Shown: positions 9,601-15,999 of the stretch, piece by piece | Layout of the letters: every line of letters starts with the position of its first letter | Position numbering within the stretch: the first letter of the stretch is position 1 | NCBI GenBank assembly: GCA_964573895.1 | Contig: CAZNLS010000021.1 | Coordinates: forward strand, 1-30,017 | Direction: 5' to 3' | From: CAZNLS01 sp964573895 | GTDB taxonomy: Bacteria; Acidobacteriota; Aminicenantia; UBA2199 | Length of the DNA: 30,017 nt | Notes under the pieces: generated by a model | Database searches by the model: none | Told to the model about the DNA's origin: nothing | Seen by the model: the letters and a program-made list of their open reading frames with translations, nothing else | Program-made: the position numbers and the translations under genes

Positions 9601-9768
9601 ATCCTTTGAAACAACATCAATACCGGTTATCCTTCCTGACATGACGGCCGGGCCTATATTCCTTGCTTTTATATCTCCAAAAAGTGAACTATCAACTTTT
9701 AGTTTTGCATGCAAAGGTAATATCGATAAAATGGAAAATGTTAATATAACAGCAATTTTGATTTTCAT
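6676..9768 (-). CDS. Secreted Asp-box repeat protein (VPS10/sortilin-like)
   Basis: 1030 residues from an ATG with AGGAGG four bases upstream; an earlier in-frame start at 9825 would put 19 residues before the signal peptide. A Sec signal ends near LHA (residue 21). The body contains about ten Asp-box (BNR) motifs of the form S-x-D-x-G-x-x-W, such as KSKDGGITF near 71, KSIDGGKNW, KSIDGGKSW, KSTDSGKSW, RSKDKGESW, STNRGNSW, TRDGGKHW and SFNQGTSW. They predict two beta-propellers like those of the sortilin VPS10 domain. A beta-sandwich segment follows (about 760-870, with FDESGKLIKTLPTG), then a basic helical segment (about 890-960). Proteins like this are common in Bacteroidota and Acidobacteriota and are often labelled glycosyl hydrolase. 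No catalytic residues can be assigned, so binding, surface display or peptidase-associated roles all remain open. Confidence 0.85.
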   Translation of the reverse strand: MKIKIAVILTFSILSILPLHAKLKVDSSLFGDIKARNIGPAVMSGRITGIDVVSKDKNIIYIATAGGGVWKSKDGGITFFPVFDKYTMSIGCVTIDQKNPQTVWVGTGEVNMRNSISIGTGIYKSIDGGKNWKYSGLSDSERISKIIVDPSNSDIVYAAVAGHLWNSNIERGLFKSIDGGKSWKKILYIDPSTGCIDLDMDPKNPKVLYAAMWEFRRKPYFFTSGGKGSGLFKSTDSGKSWKKLKKGLPKGTLGRIVLDIYKSDPSIVYALIEADKTFIYRSKDKGESWERRGTGFGVKARPFYLGGLVVDPKDPERVYNPSFMLSVSKNGGKSFESAMENFMGMTVHPDQHALWIDSDNPKHLMLGTDGGVYVSYDRAGKFRHISNLPVSQFYHVSYDLENPYNVYGGLQDNNSWYGPSRKISSSYILNRDWKDIGGGDGFYMFRDPVDRNSIYFSWQGGMLQRYNEKTGELASIKPLPNKNDPDFRFNWNAAVALSPNNKHKLYIGSQFLFVSTNRGNSWEKISPDLTTNDKKKQQQRKSGGLTPDNTTAENHCTIISISESPLDEKIIWTGTDDGNLQVTRDGGKHWVNTVKKIPGLPKNTWCPSVQSSRFKKSRAYVVFDGHRTGDMNTYVYMTENYGKEWKPLASGELKGYSHVIREDLKNSNLLFLGTEFGLFVSFNQGTSWVHFKESLPMVAVRDIKIHPVTHDLILATHGRGIYIIDDITPLRHINNQMLSEKVYILPARPSESNIGFGSGIMTGDTQYFGKNPSEGATITYYLKKRHIFGELKLEIFDESGKLIKTLPTGKRRGINRVYWSMRLKSPKAGRAPGLTGFVFGGPMVNPGTYKIRLTKNGVKYDSKIVLKPNSLTNYSRKERELRQKKIWEVYGMLEHMAYIADTLEDINKNLEKLKKMKLSKKLSKLLNKTIKDAKKIRNRMIDEKASIYSSEMLQGKLIEVYSAISSYGGAPNKSQLNFIETLKSRLGKIDFDFSEFIEKKFQYLNKLLLKSGLKKVNFESEENYRIRNKK

Positions 9769-9796
9769 AGAACCTCCTAAATTTATTGGAATTAAA

Positions 9797-9825
9797 ATTA
9801 TAGAACAGTAGAAATGAAAATCCAA
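9797..9825 (-). promoter_or_regulatory. Candidate promoter of the Asp-box protein gene
   Basis: On the minus strand TTGGAT (9825-9820), 17 bases and a perfect TATAAT (9802-9797) lie about 28 bases before the start at 9768. It overlaps the opposite-facing candidate promoter at 9809-9837, so the two could interfere with each other. Confidence 0.5.
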
Positions 9826-9837
9826 TTTATATATAAT
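9809..9837 (+). promoter_or_regulatory. Candidate promoter of the LolA-like gene
   Basis: A perfect TATAAT at 9832-9837 is preceded after 17 bases by TAGAAA (9809-9814), a weak -35 box. The start codon is 25 bases further on, with GGAGG between. Confidence 0.5.
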
Positions 9838-9862
9838 AAATTATGTCAAAACGGAGGAAAAA

Positions 9863-10594
9863 ATGAAAAAAATTCTTGTAATTTTATTTAGTATTCTGAT
9901 TTCGTTATCAATAGCAAATGCAATAACTGTTGATGAAATTGTTTCAAAAAATCTTGCCGTAAAAGGAGGAGTGGAAAAATTAAAATCCATAACTTCAGTG
10001 AATATGGAAGGAAAAATGGTCAGGATGGGAATGGAAATGAAAATAAAGATGTGGTACAAAAAACCTTCCAAGTTTAGAATGGAAATAAATTTTTCTGATA
10101 AAAATATTATTACGGCCTATGATGGAAAGACAGCATGGCAAATTTCACCTTTTACGGGCACTGATGGTCCCCAGGAGTTGACAGGAGAACAGGCGGATCA
10201 AATAAAAGAGAATCTCGATATGTTTGAAGATCCGTTTATCGATTATAAAAAGAAAGGAAATAAAATTGAATTTACAGGTAAAGATGAAATGGAGGGTACT
10301 GAAGTTTTCAAATTGAAACTCACAAAAAAAGATGGGAGAATTATTAATTACTTTATCGATACCGAATCTTTTATAGAATTGAAAACAGAGATGATAAAAA
10401 AAAAGAAAGACGGAAAAGAAAGCAGATTTGAATCATACATGGGTGACTACAGAAAAGTAGAAGGATTTACAATAGCTCATTCGACAAAGATTAAAATAAA
10501 TGGAAATGATATGGGAAACATAGTTATTGAAAGTATTAAGTTCAATCTGCCTTCGGAAGACTCTTTTTTCAAAATGCCTGCGAAAAATAAATAA
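9863..10594 (+). CDS. LolA-like outer-membrane lipoprotein-sorting protein
   Basis: 243 residues with a clear Sec signal peptide cleaved after ANA (18-20), hence periplasmic. The start is fixed by GGAGG five bases upstream. The mature part alternates short beta strands (MEGKMVRMGMEMKIKMWYKKP, KFRMEINFSDKN, AYDGKTAWQISPF, EVFKLKLTKKDG), matching the LolA/LolB/RseB fold of half-closed lipid-binding barrels, in particular the proteins labelled 'outer membrane lipoprotein-sorting protein'. These are thought to bind an acyl chain. True LolA function would need LolCDE partners, which are not in this window. It is divergent from the Asp-box protein gene and is followed by an HD hydrolase gene after 41 bases. 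Confidence 0.75.
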   Translation: MKKILVILFSILISLSIANAITVDEIVSKNLAVKGGVEKLKSITSVNMEGKMVRMGMEMKIKMWYKKPSKFRMEINFSDKNIITAYDGKTAWQISPFTGTDGPQELTGEQADQIKENLDMFEDPFIDYKKKGNKIEFTGKDEMEGTEVFKLKLTKKDGRIINYFIDTESFIELKTEMIKKKKDGKESRFESYMGDYRKVEGFTIAHSTKIKINGNDMGNIVIESIKFNLPSEDSFFKMPAKNK

Positions 10595-10635
10595 TATAAT
10601 TTATAATTGAATCACTCTGATGTCAAAGGATTCAA

Positions 10636-11181
10636 ATGCAAAGAGATAAAGCATTTTCTCTAATAAAAGAACATATAAAAAATAAAAATCTAATAAGCCA
10701 TTCACTTGCCGTTGAAGCTTGTATGAGAGCAATGTCAGATTATTTAAATGAAGATAAAGAGGAATGGGGAATGGCGGGACTTCTTCATGATCTGGATTAT
10801 GAATATACGGTTGAAGACCCTGATAATCATACAATTAAAAGTTCTCAAATGCTTATGAACTTTGATGTATCAAATGAAATAATTCATGCAATCAAGGCTC
10901 ATAACTTCAAAGTCGAACCGGTGTCAAAGATGGATTGGGCTCTGTTATCTGTCGATCCCACAACCGGATTTATAATTGCTGTAGCTTTAATGCATCCGAC
11001 AAAGTCACTCGAAGCAGCCAATATTAAAAGAATGAAAAAGAGGTTTAAAGAAGGTTCATTTGCAAAAGGTGCCTCTCGTGATCAGATAAAAAATTGTGAA
11101 AAACTGGGCCTTGATCTCGACAAATTCCTTATATTATGCCGTGATGCAATGAGTGGAATTCATACCCAGCTCGGACTTTGA
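10636..11181 (+). CDS. HD-superfamily hydrolase (COG2316-like)
   Basis: 181 residues with the metal-binding pattern of HD phosphohydrolases: H22 in SHSLAVE, the H51-D52 pair in LLHDLDYE, a candidate H65 and H84/H89 in the next helix, and D107 in SVDPTTG as the closing Asp. No fused signalling domain is present, and the length fits the stand-alone COG2316 group of predicted hydrolases. The substrate is unknown; nucleotides or phosphate esters are usual for the superfamily. AAAGGA lies five bases before the ATG. It probably shares a transcript with the LolA-like gene and is convergent with the next gene, with six bases between the stops. Confidence 0.85.
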   Translation: MQRDKAFSLIKEHIKNKNLISHSLAVEACMRAMSDYLNEDKEEWGMAGLLHDLDYEYTVEDPDNHTIKSSQMLMNFDVSNEIIHAIKAHNFKVEPVSKMDWALLSVDPTTGFIIAVALMHPTKSLEAANIKRMKKRFKEGSFAKGASRDQIKNCEKLGLDLDKFLILCRDAMSGIHTQLGL

Positions 11182-11187
11182 ATCTTT

Positions 11188-11934
11188 TTATCTGCGAGAA
11201 TTCACTCTGAATTCCCCGCCGGAATACAGGTTTATATAAGATCTGCGGGTGAAATTTCCGTTCAGTTTAAGAGGACCTTCAAGAAGACGAACTCTGAAAA
11301 GCAGAGTCCTTCTCGGCGGCAATTTTTTCGGTGGAATAACATATCTGTCACCACGGATCATTCTTTTTAAAATAAGGTTACCGTTAACTGCATTCAATAC
11401 TATTAATTCCGGTATATTTCTGTTCCCCCTGGGTTTGGTACAAAAAACTGTCACAGGTTCTCCGACATCAACTCCTATCCTGTAAACGGGGACTATTTTC
11501 ATGGTCGCACCACGATTGATATTTTGGGAAACTGTTACAATGCCCCCGCCTCCGGTCCGGATTCTAATATTAATGTTATTTCTTCTGCCCATGACTCCCA
11601 TAGCACCGATTCTACCTCTGGAATTACTGGCTTTAACCGTCCCTGTAAAAGCACCTGACCTGTCACTCCTGAGAGAATAACCATCAATAGTTACAGCTGC
11701 ATTCACTGCGAAAATTCCGTTCCTGCTACTCCTTTTAACAACTATATATGAAGTTAAAGTATTATTCGCCGTATGATAAAGGACATATCCTTCAACATAA
11801 ATCGGGGTAACCCCTCCCCTTGCTGTACGCTTTCTGAATACATTTCCCTGGGATAAGACAGGAAGAGATAGAATTAAAACCAGGGACAACGTTAAACTGA
11901 ATACAAATATTTTACTGATAAAAAACTTTCTCAT
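11188..11934 (-). CDS. Secreted, strongly basic protein of unknown function
   Basis: 248 residues. A Sec signal peptide spans about residues 1-28 (hydrophobic core FVFSLTLSLVLILSLPV, cleavage near VLS). The mature chain is rich in Arg, Gly and Asn, with stretches such as GRRNNINIRIRTGGGG and PPKKLPPRRTLLFRVRL, so its charge is very positive. Strand-turn patterns such as VNAAVTIDGYSLRSDRSGAF resemble a beta-sandwich of the carboxypeptidase-regulatory type, but I cannot assign a family. GGAGG precedes the ATG by five bases. It lies 52 bases after the LptC-LptA-like gene and has its own candidate promoter. Binding of acidic polymers, such as LPS, DNA or capsule, would fit the charge but is speculation. 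Confidence 0.7.
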   Translation of the reverse strand: MRKFFISKIFVFSLTLSLVLILSLPVLSQGNVFRKRTARGGVTPIYVEGYVLYHTANNTLTSYIVVKRSSRNGIFAVNAAVTIDGYSLRSDRSGAFTGTVKASNSRGRIGAMGVMGRRNNINIRIRTGGGGIVTVSQNINRGATMKIVPVYRIGVDVGEPVTVFCTKPRGNRNIPELIVLNAVNGNLILKRMIRGDRYVIPPKKLPPRRTLLFRVRLLEGPLKLNGNFTRRSYINLYSGGEFRVNSRR

Positions 11935-11952
11935 TTTTCCTCCGTTTAATGC

Positions 11953-11981
11953 ATAATAATAAAACAGAGAAAAATATTCAA
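11953..11981 (-). promoter_or_regulatory. Candidate promoter of the basic secreted protein
   Basis: On the minus strand TTGAAT (11981-11976), 17 bases and TATTAT (11958-11953) lie in the short gap after the LptC-LptA-like gene, about 20 bases before the start codon. It would allow expression independent of the upstream genes. Confidence 0.5.
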
Positions 11982-11986
11982 ATCAG

Positions 11987-13849
11987 TTATTTTATTTTAG
12001 TTTTGGTTCTGGATTTCTTTTTTGAAATCACCACAATTCTCTCTTTTTCAATATAGTAATCCATTATTTCACCTGAAGTTTCACCGCTTTTTTCTTTAGA
12101 AATTTTTGCATTTCCGGAGAAACTGACCTTCTTTTTTAATATATCCCATGCAACCTCATCAGATCTTCCAGTAAGATTACTTCTGGTAAACTCAGTTTTT
12201 CCGGTACCTTTGAGCTCTGAAATTTTGTTTTCTTTATTAAAGCCGATCTTTAAAGTTCTGGCTTTGATTGAACCATCCTGAATGTTGAAAAATGCACCCT
12301 TATCTATTGTCAGTTTTTTTCCGCTATCTGAAAAAGTCATTATTCCGCCGCCTGCTTTAACAATTTCTCCATTATTATTGAACTTAAGATTTATATTTCC
12401 GGAAGAGACAACACTACCATCTTCCGGCAATCTGAAAGTATTACAGGTAAGTTCAGTCTCTTCCTGGAGAAGTTTGACATTCCCGGAATATACAACTTCA
12501 CCTTTCTTTTCATTTATCTCAACTTTTTTTGAACTTAAAAAAATGGTTTTTGATGAAAAAACCGGATTCTCCGATTTTATTTTGACAGTTGAAACAATCT
12601 CTTTTTCCGAAAAAAGTTTGTTGTTTTTTGAATCCAGAGTAAAATCAGTCGATACAAATCTGCTTCCTTTTTTTTCTATTATTGAGCGTTTTCCGGAAAT
12701 TGAAATAATACCGGTCTTTGCATTATAATCCATTATTTTTGAAGAACCTTTATAATCCCTGAATTTAAAGAGACAATTTGTCATAGCTGAGCAGCTTTTT
12801 ATATTACCTGATTCATCATACTCAACTTTTATCCTGTTCGCATTTATGCTGAATGGGTCTTTTCCCGTTACATCAAGTTTGCTCCCTCTCAGGGTTCTGA
12901 TATAGCTGACATTAGAATTTTTTGGATTAAATTTTATAAATATAAGATTTGATTCAACCCTGATCCTGTCTCTGCCTTTTTTCAAGTTTATAATCCCGTT
13001 TCCTCTGATTTCGAGACTCTCGATATTTCCGTTTTCAGAAAATGTAGCCCGGATTTTCCTGCCAAATGCTTCCCTGAATTCTCCCTTTTTTTCACCGCTA
13101 ATATATACATATCCGTTTCCGCTTATAACACTACTTTTTATCTTTTTAAAATCTTCAGTAAACTGCATAGATATTTCCCGGCCTTTTAATTTTGATCCGG
13201 GACCTTCAACAATAGATCTCCCCCGAAAAACAATAACATCTGAATTTCCTAATATAATTAATTTTTTTGAATTGAAATCGTATTTTCTGCTATTTTTAAC
13301 AAAACTTCCAGAAGTTTTAAAAAGGTTTAATACATCAATTTTTATATGATATTCAATGCCTCTCTTCGCAACTCCATCCAGATCCTTCAGCCAATATTCG
13401 ACTGCAGATTTCGACGATATGAGAGAGTTCCCCTCCATAAACAAATAATCACTGGAGATAAGCAGAACATCCGATTCAACTTTCGCATCACCTTTTAAAT
13501 AAAGATTAAGAAAATTATTTTCAACATAGCCGCTTTCAGAAGAGAATTCTGTATCCCCGGTCAATTTGCCTTTTTTAAAAATTTTACCTTTGATTTTATT
13601 CAGATACATTCTGTCCCTGTATTGTTCAGGTCTCGATTCATCAAAATCTTTTCTTGAACTTTGGCATTTAATCTCAAGTGAAATCTTGTTTTCAGAGTTA
13701 AACACCCTGTATATAAGATTTTTTCCGGAGGCAATCTCATCGCCGGAAAGGTTTTTTGTTCTCCTTCTTTTAATACTTGTTAAAAAATATGCAATAACTA
13801 AACTTAAAATAATAAAAATGAAACCCTTTGCAAACTTCTTAAAATTCAT
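11987..13849 (-). CDS. Fused LptC-LptA-like LPS transport protein
   Basis: 620 residues. A single N-terminal membrane helix (about residues 8-26) anchors a long beta-strand-only periplasmic region. The part after the helix (NLIYRVFNSENKISLEIKC and onward, to about 200) resembles LptC, which sits on the LptBFG complex. The rest is a run of 15-25-residue strand pairs, each alternating 'gn..v.f...' and 's..i.y....'. The last 165 residues, from 443, read like LptA/OstA: VVYSGNVKLLQEETELTC, then SSGNINLKF, GGGIMTFSDS and SFSGNAKIS. LptC is usually about 190 residues and LptA about 170, so this protein is long enough to form a large part of the bridge to LptD by itself. It starts one base after the DUF362 gene stop, suggesting translational coupling. 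The OstA reading of the C-terminus is firm; the LptC half is less so. Confidence 0.75.
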   Translation of the reverse strand: MNFKKFAKGFIFIILSLVIAYFLTSIKRRRTKNLSGDEIASGKNLIYRVFNSENKISLEIKCQSSRKDFDESRPEQYRDRMYLNKIKGKIFKKGKLTGDTEFSSESGYVENNFLNLYLKGDAKVESDVLLISSDYLFMEGNSLISSKSAVEYWLKDLDGVAKRGIEYHIKIDVLNLFKTSGSFVKNSRKYDFNSKKLIILGNSDVIVFRGRSIVEGPGSKLKGREISMQFTEDFKKIKSSVISGNGYVYISGEKKGEFREAFGRKIRATFSENGNIESLEIRGNGIINLKKGRDRIRVESNLIFIKFNPKNSNVSYIRTLRGSKLDVTGKDPFSINANRIKVEYDESGNIKSCSAMTNCLFKFRDYKGSSKIMDYNAKTGIISISGKRSIIEKKGSRFVSTDFTLDSKNNKLFSEKEIVSTVKIKSENPVFSSKTIFLSSKKVEINEKKGEVVYSGNVKLLQEETELTCNTFRLPEDGSVVSSGNINLKFNNNGEIVKAGGGIMTFSDSGKKLTIDKGAFFNIQDGSIKARTLKIGFNKENKISELKGTGKTEFTRSNLTGRSDEVAWDILKKKVSFSGNAKISKEKSGETSGEIMDYYIEKERIVVISKKKSRTKTKIK

Positions 13850-13850
13850 A

Positions 13851-14945
13851 TCATCCCGGATAGTTTTCGAACAATCTTCCCCATTCAGATTCTTTCTTCC
13901 ACTGATTCACAATCTTTTTTCCCTTGAAATTGTACCAGAGACGGTCATGATACAATTCTGAAGCAAAAATGAAGAGGTTTACAAGCGGTGTATGAAAAAA
14001 CAGCTTCTGCAAATGTTTTAGAGGAGAATCATGCCAAAATAATCTCCCCGTCCCGGTTGCGAAATTTACACCCACTTCAAAATTCCAATTTTGACTCATA
14101 ATATCCACATCTCCGACAACTTCTATCTCAGCCGGATCCCCCTTCCCCAGTCCCCTCTCATGTGCCAGATAAATACAGGGAAGTTTCTTCCAGTCAAATC
14201 CCATCAATTTTGCTGCAACCGAATCAATTGCAACCTGATCAGATGAAGCCAAAATGATATGTTTATCATGAGGAACAACTGTTCTCGGCCCCGGTCCCGA
14301 ACCCGCAGTAGTGCCGTCCATTGTTGCAAACATCCCCGAATGTATCTCTTTGCCAATTTCCAGTAGATCCACAAGTGTCTCATGAATCCATGTATGTGTA
14401 TAATGCCGTTTAAGGTTTAAAAGACCGCCAAATGCATTCTTCAAAGCACCAGTGTAAGTTGTATACGAATGAGTCTTAACCGTGGGTAGATGAACAATGT
14501 TTTTCCCGATGAAGAAATCCGGGATTTTTATTCCATCCGGGAATATTTTGTGGAGAGCAAGTGTTTTTTTTTTCGGTTTAAACTCAACCCATTTCATATC
14601 TGATTCTTTAAAATTAAATAATATCGGAATATTGTATTTCTTATAGATTGGCTTGAATTTCAGGTCCTTTTCCCCTTTTTCCGGAAGAGTTACAACCGTA
14701 TGATTATGAACAGCAACAAGATCATCAAATCCATTTTTTTTTAAAGCGGAAATCGTTCCTTCAAGCTGCCATGGTGTTGTATTGACCCCCGGGAAAACAT
14801 TATGCCAGGTAATATTATCCTTTAAAATTGTCTGTGAATTGGGATCCAAACTCTGTTTCAATCCAGCCAGTTTACATAGCTTCTCGTAACTTTCAATAAT
14901 ATTATCAGGATCAACTTTTAGTATTCCAACTTTAGATTTTTTCAT
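13851..14945 (-). CDS. DUF362 domain protein
   Basis: 364 residues matching the DUF362 family: the HNHTVVTLPEKGE region, NIVHLPTVKTHSYTTYTGALKN at about 160-180 (with the conserved LPxxKTH and TGALKN segments), LNLKRHYTH, the MDGTTAGSGPGPRT motif and SSDQVAIDSVAAKLMGFD. It has no signal peptide and only two Cys, so the ferredoxin part found in some relatives is absent. The family's biochemistry is unsettled. GAGAGGA precedes the ATG, and an extended -10 promoter is upstream. The LptC-LptA-like gene starts one base after its stop, so the two are translated together. Confidence 0.85.
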   Translation of the reverse strand: MKKSKVGILKVDPDNIIESYEKLCKLAGLKQSLDPNSQTILKDNITWHNVFPGVNTTPWQLEGTISALKKNGFDDLVAVHNHTVVTLPEKGEKDLKFKPIYKKYNIPILFNFKESDMKWVEFKPKKKTLALHKIFPDGIKIPDFFIGKNIVHLPTVKTHSYTTYTGALKNAFGGLLNLKRHYTHTWIHETLVDLLEIGKEIHSGMFATMDGTTAGSGPGPRTVVPHDKHIILASSDQVAIDSVAAKLMGFDWKKLPCIYLAHERGLGKGDPAEIEVVGDVDIMSQNWNFEVGVNFATGTGRLFWHDSPLKHLQKLFFHTPLVNLFIFASELYHDRLWYNFKGKKIVNQWKKESEWGRLFENYPG

Positions 14946-14973
14946 TTCTATCCTCTCTTGAGAAATATCTATT

Positions 14974-14982
14974 ATTATACCA
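14974..14982 (-). promoter_or_regulatory. Extended -10 promoter of the DUF362-Lpt operon
   Basis: On the minus strand TGG-TATAAT (14982-14974) is an extended -10 element with a perfect hexamer. No good -35 box is present, as is common for this class. Transcription would start near 14967, leaving a leader of about 22 bases that includes the GAGAGGA site. Confidence 0.5.
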
Positions 14983-15061
14983 TATGAGTATCAGGCATAT
15001 TATTCAGAAGAAAAATATATAATCTTCAATAATCAGGAATGATCTAATAATTAATTAAAGA

Positions 15062-15090
15062 TTGATTTGAAACTTCAATTCGAGTAAAAT
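15062..15090 (+). promoter_or_regulatory. Candidate promoter of lepB, implying a leaderless mRNA
   Basis: TTGATT (15062-15067), 17 bases and TAAAAT (15085-15090) end exactly seven bases before the A of the ATG at 15097, so transcription would begin at the start codon. No Shine-Dalgarno sequence is visible before this ATG. Confidence 0.45.
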
Positions 15091-15096
15091 CAATTT

Positions 15097-15977
15097 ATGC
15101 TGAAAAAATATTTGGAAAAGAGAAAAAAGATAAAAATAGAGATGAAGAGTAAAAGAAAAGAAGTTGGAATCTTCAGGGAATATTTTGAACTCATTGTTGA
15201 AACTCTTGTATATGTATTTTTTGTCATGACCTTCTTGATTCAATCTTTTGTTATTCCCACAGGTTCCATGGAAGAGAACCTCTTGATAGGAGATCATCTT
15301 CTCGTTGATAAAATATCTTATTCACGATCTCTTGGAACATTGGACAGGATCTTTTTTCCCCAAAAAAAAATTACCAGAGGGATGATAGTCACATTCAAGG
15401 CTCCTCCCGAAATGGAAAAAGAATATGTAAAAAGAGTGATTGCTCTCCCTGGCGATAAGATCAAAATAGTGAATAAAAAAGTCTATATTAATAACAATCT
15501 TCTTATTGAACCTTATACCTATTTTAAAGATAATAATATTCTGGATTCTGTCAGGGACAATATGAGTGAATTTCTGGTTCCAAAAAATCACTATTTCTGT
15601 ATGGGTGATAATAGGGATAACAGTTTTGATTCGAGATTCTGGGGACCCGTTCCTGCAGACAATATCGTCGGGAAACCCTGGAGAGTATATTGGTCATATA
15701 NNNNNNNNNNNNNNNNNNNNNNNNNNNNNNNNNNNNNNNNNNNNNNNNNNNNNNNNNNNNNNNNNNNNNNNNNNNNNNNNNNNNNNNNNNNNNNNNNNNN
15801 CCCGTTCCTGCAGACAATATCGTCGGGAAACCCTGGAGAGTATATTGGTCATATAAATCTACATCATCAGAGTATCTGACACCTGGATTTATCCACAAAA
15901 TCAAGGATATTTTTAAAACGGTTTTAAACTTTTTTTCAAAGACCAGGTGGAAAAGAACCGGATTAAAGATCAAATAG
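15097..15977 (+). CDS. lepB: Signal peptidase I, interrupted by an assembly gap
   Basis: Type I signal peptidase, which cleaves Sec and Tat signal peptides at the outer face of the inner membrane. After a basic N-terminus, one membrane helix spans about residues 35-53. Box B has the catalytic Ser57 in PTGSME, box D the general-base Lys112 in YVKRVIALPGD, and box E reads GDNRDNSFDSRFWG at 170-183. The run of 100 N at 15701-15800 sits in the 3' part and is flanked by an exact 55-base duplicate. Removing the N and one copy (joining 15700 to 15856) leaves a continuous frame of 241 residues ending at the TAG at 15975-15977, with the family-like C-terminus TRWKRTG. The gene is therefore most likely intact in the organism. 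Alternative starts downstream, such as residue 16, cannot be excluded. gmd follows after 22 bases. Confidence 0.9.
15646..15700 (+). repeat. 55-bp direct repeat, copy 1 (left of the gap)
   Basis: These 55 bases inside lepB are repeated exactly at 15801-15855. The copy ends at the first N of the gap, which is what overlapping contig ends look like. Confidence 0.97.
15701..15800. other. Assembly gap (100 N)
   Basis: A run of exactly 100 N, the usual placeholder for a gap of unknown size. The identical 55 bases on both sides indicate that the true gap is probably negative (the contigs overlap) and no sequence is missing. Confidence 0.98.
15801..15855 (+). repeat. 55-bp direct repeat, copy 2 (right of the gap)
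   Basis: An exact copy of 15646-15700 that starts at the first base after the N run. It is almost certainly the same genomic segment represented twice. Confidence 0.97.
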
Positions 15978-15999
15978 ATCACTTCATCACGGAGTTATT

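Noticed and set aside
11198..11214. GAATTC-5-GAATTC hairpin near the convergent stops at 11181-11188
   Set aside because: It is AT-rich, inside the coding end of the basic protein, and no T run follows on either strand.
12282..12728. Plus-strand open frame of 148 codons inside the LptC-LptA-like gene
   Set aside because: Its Phe/Ser/Pro-rich product is what the complement of a Lys/Glu/Gly-rich gene gives; no ribosome site.
13566..13961. Plus-strand open frame across the Lpt/DUF362 junction
   Set aside because: Hydrophobic by reverse reading only; both opposite genes are well supported.
15646..15855. The 55-base direct repeat as a real target-site or recombination repeat
   Set aside because: It abuts an exact 100-N placeholder on both sides and removing one copy restores the gene, so an assembly artefact explains it better.
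15551..15982. Several open frames running through the N block in both directions
   Set aside because: They exist only because N is read as an open codon; the corrected sequence has a single lepB frame.
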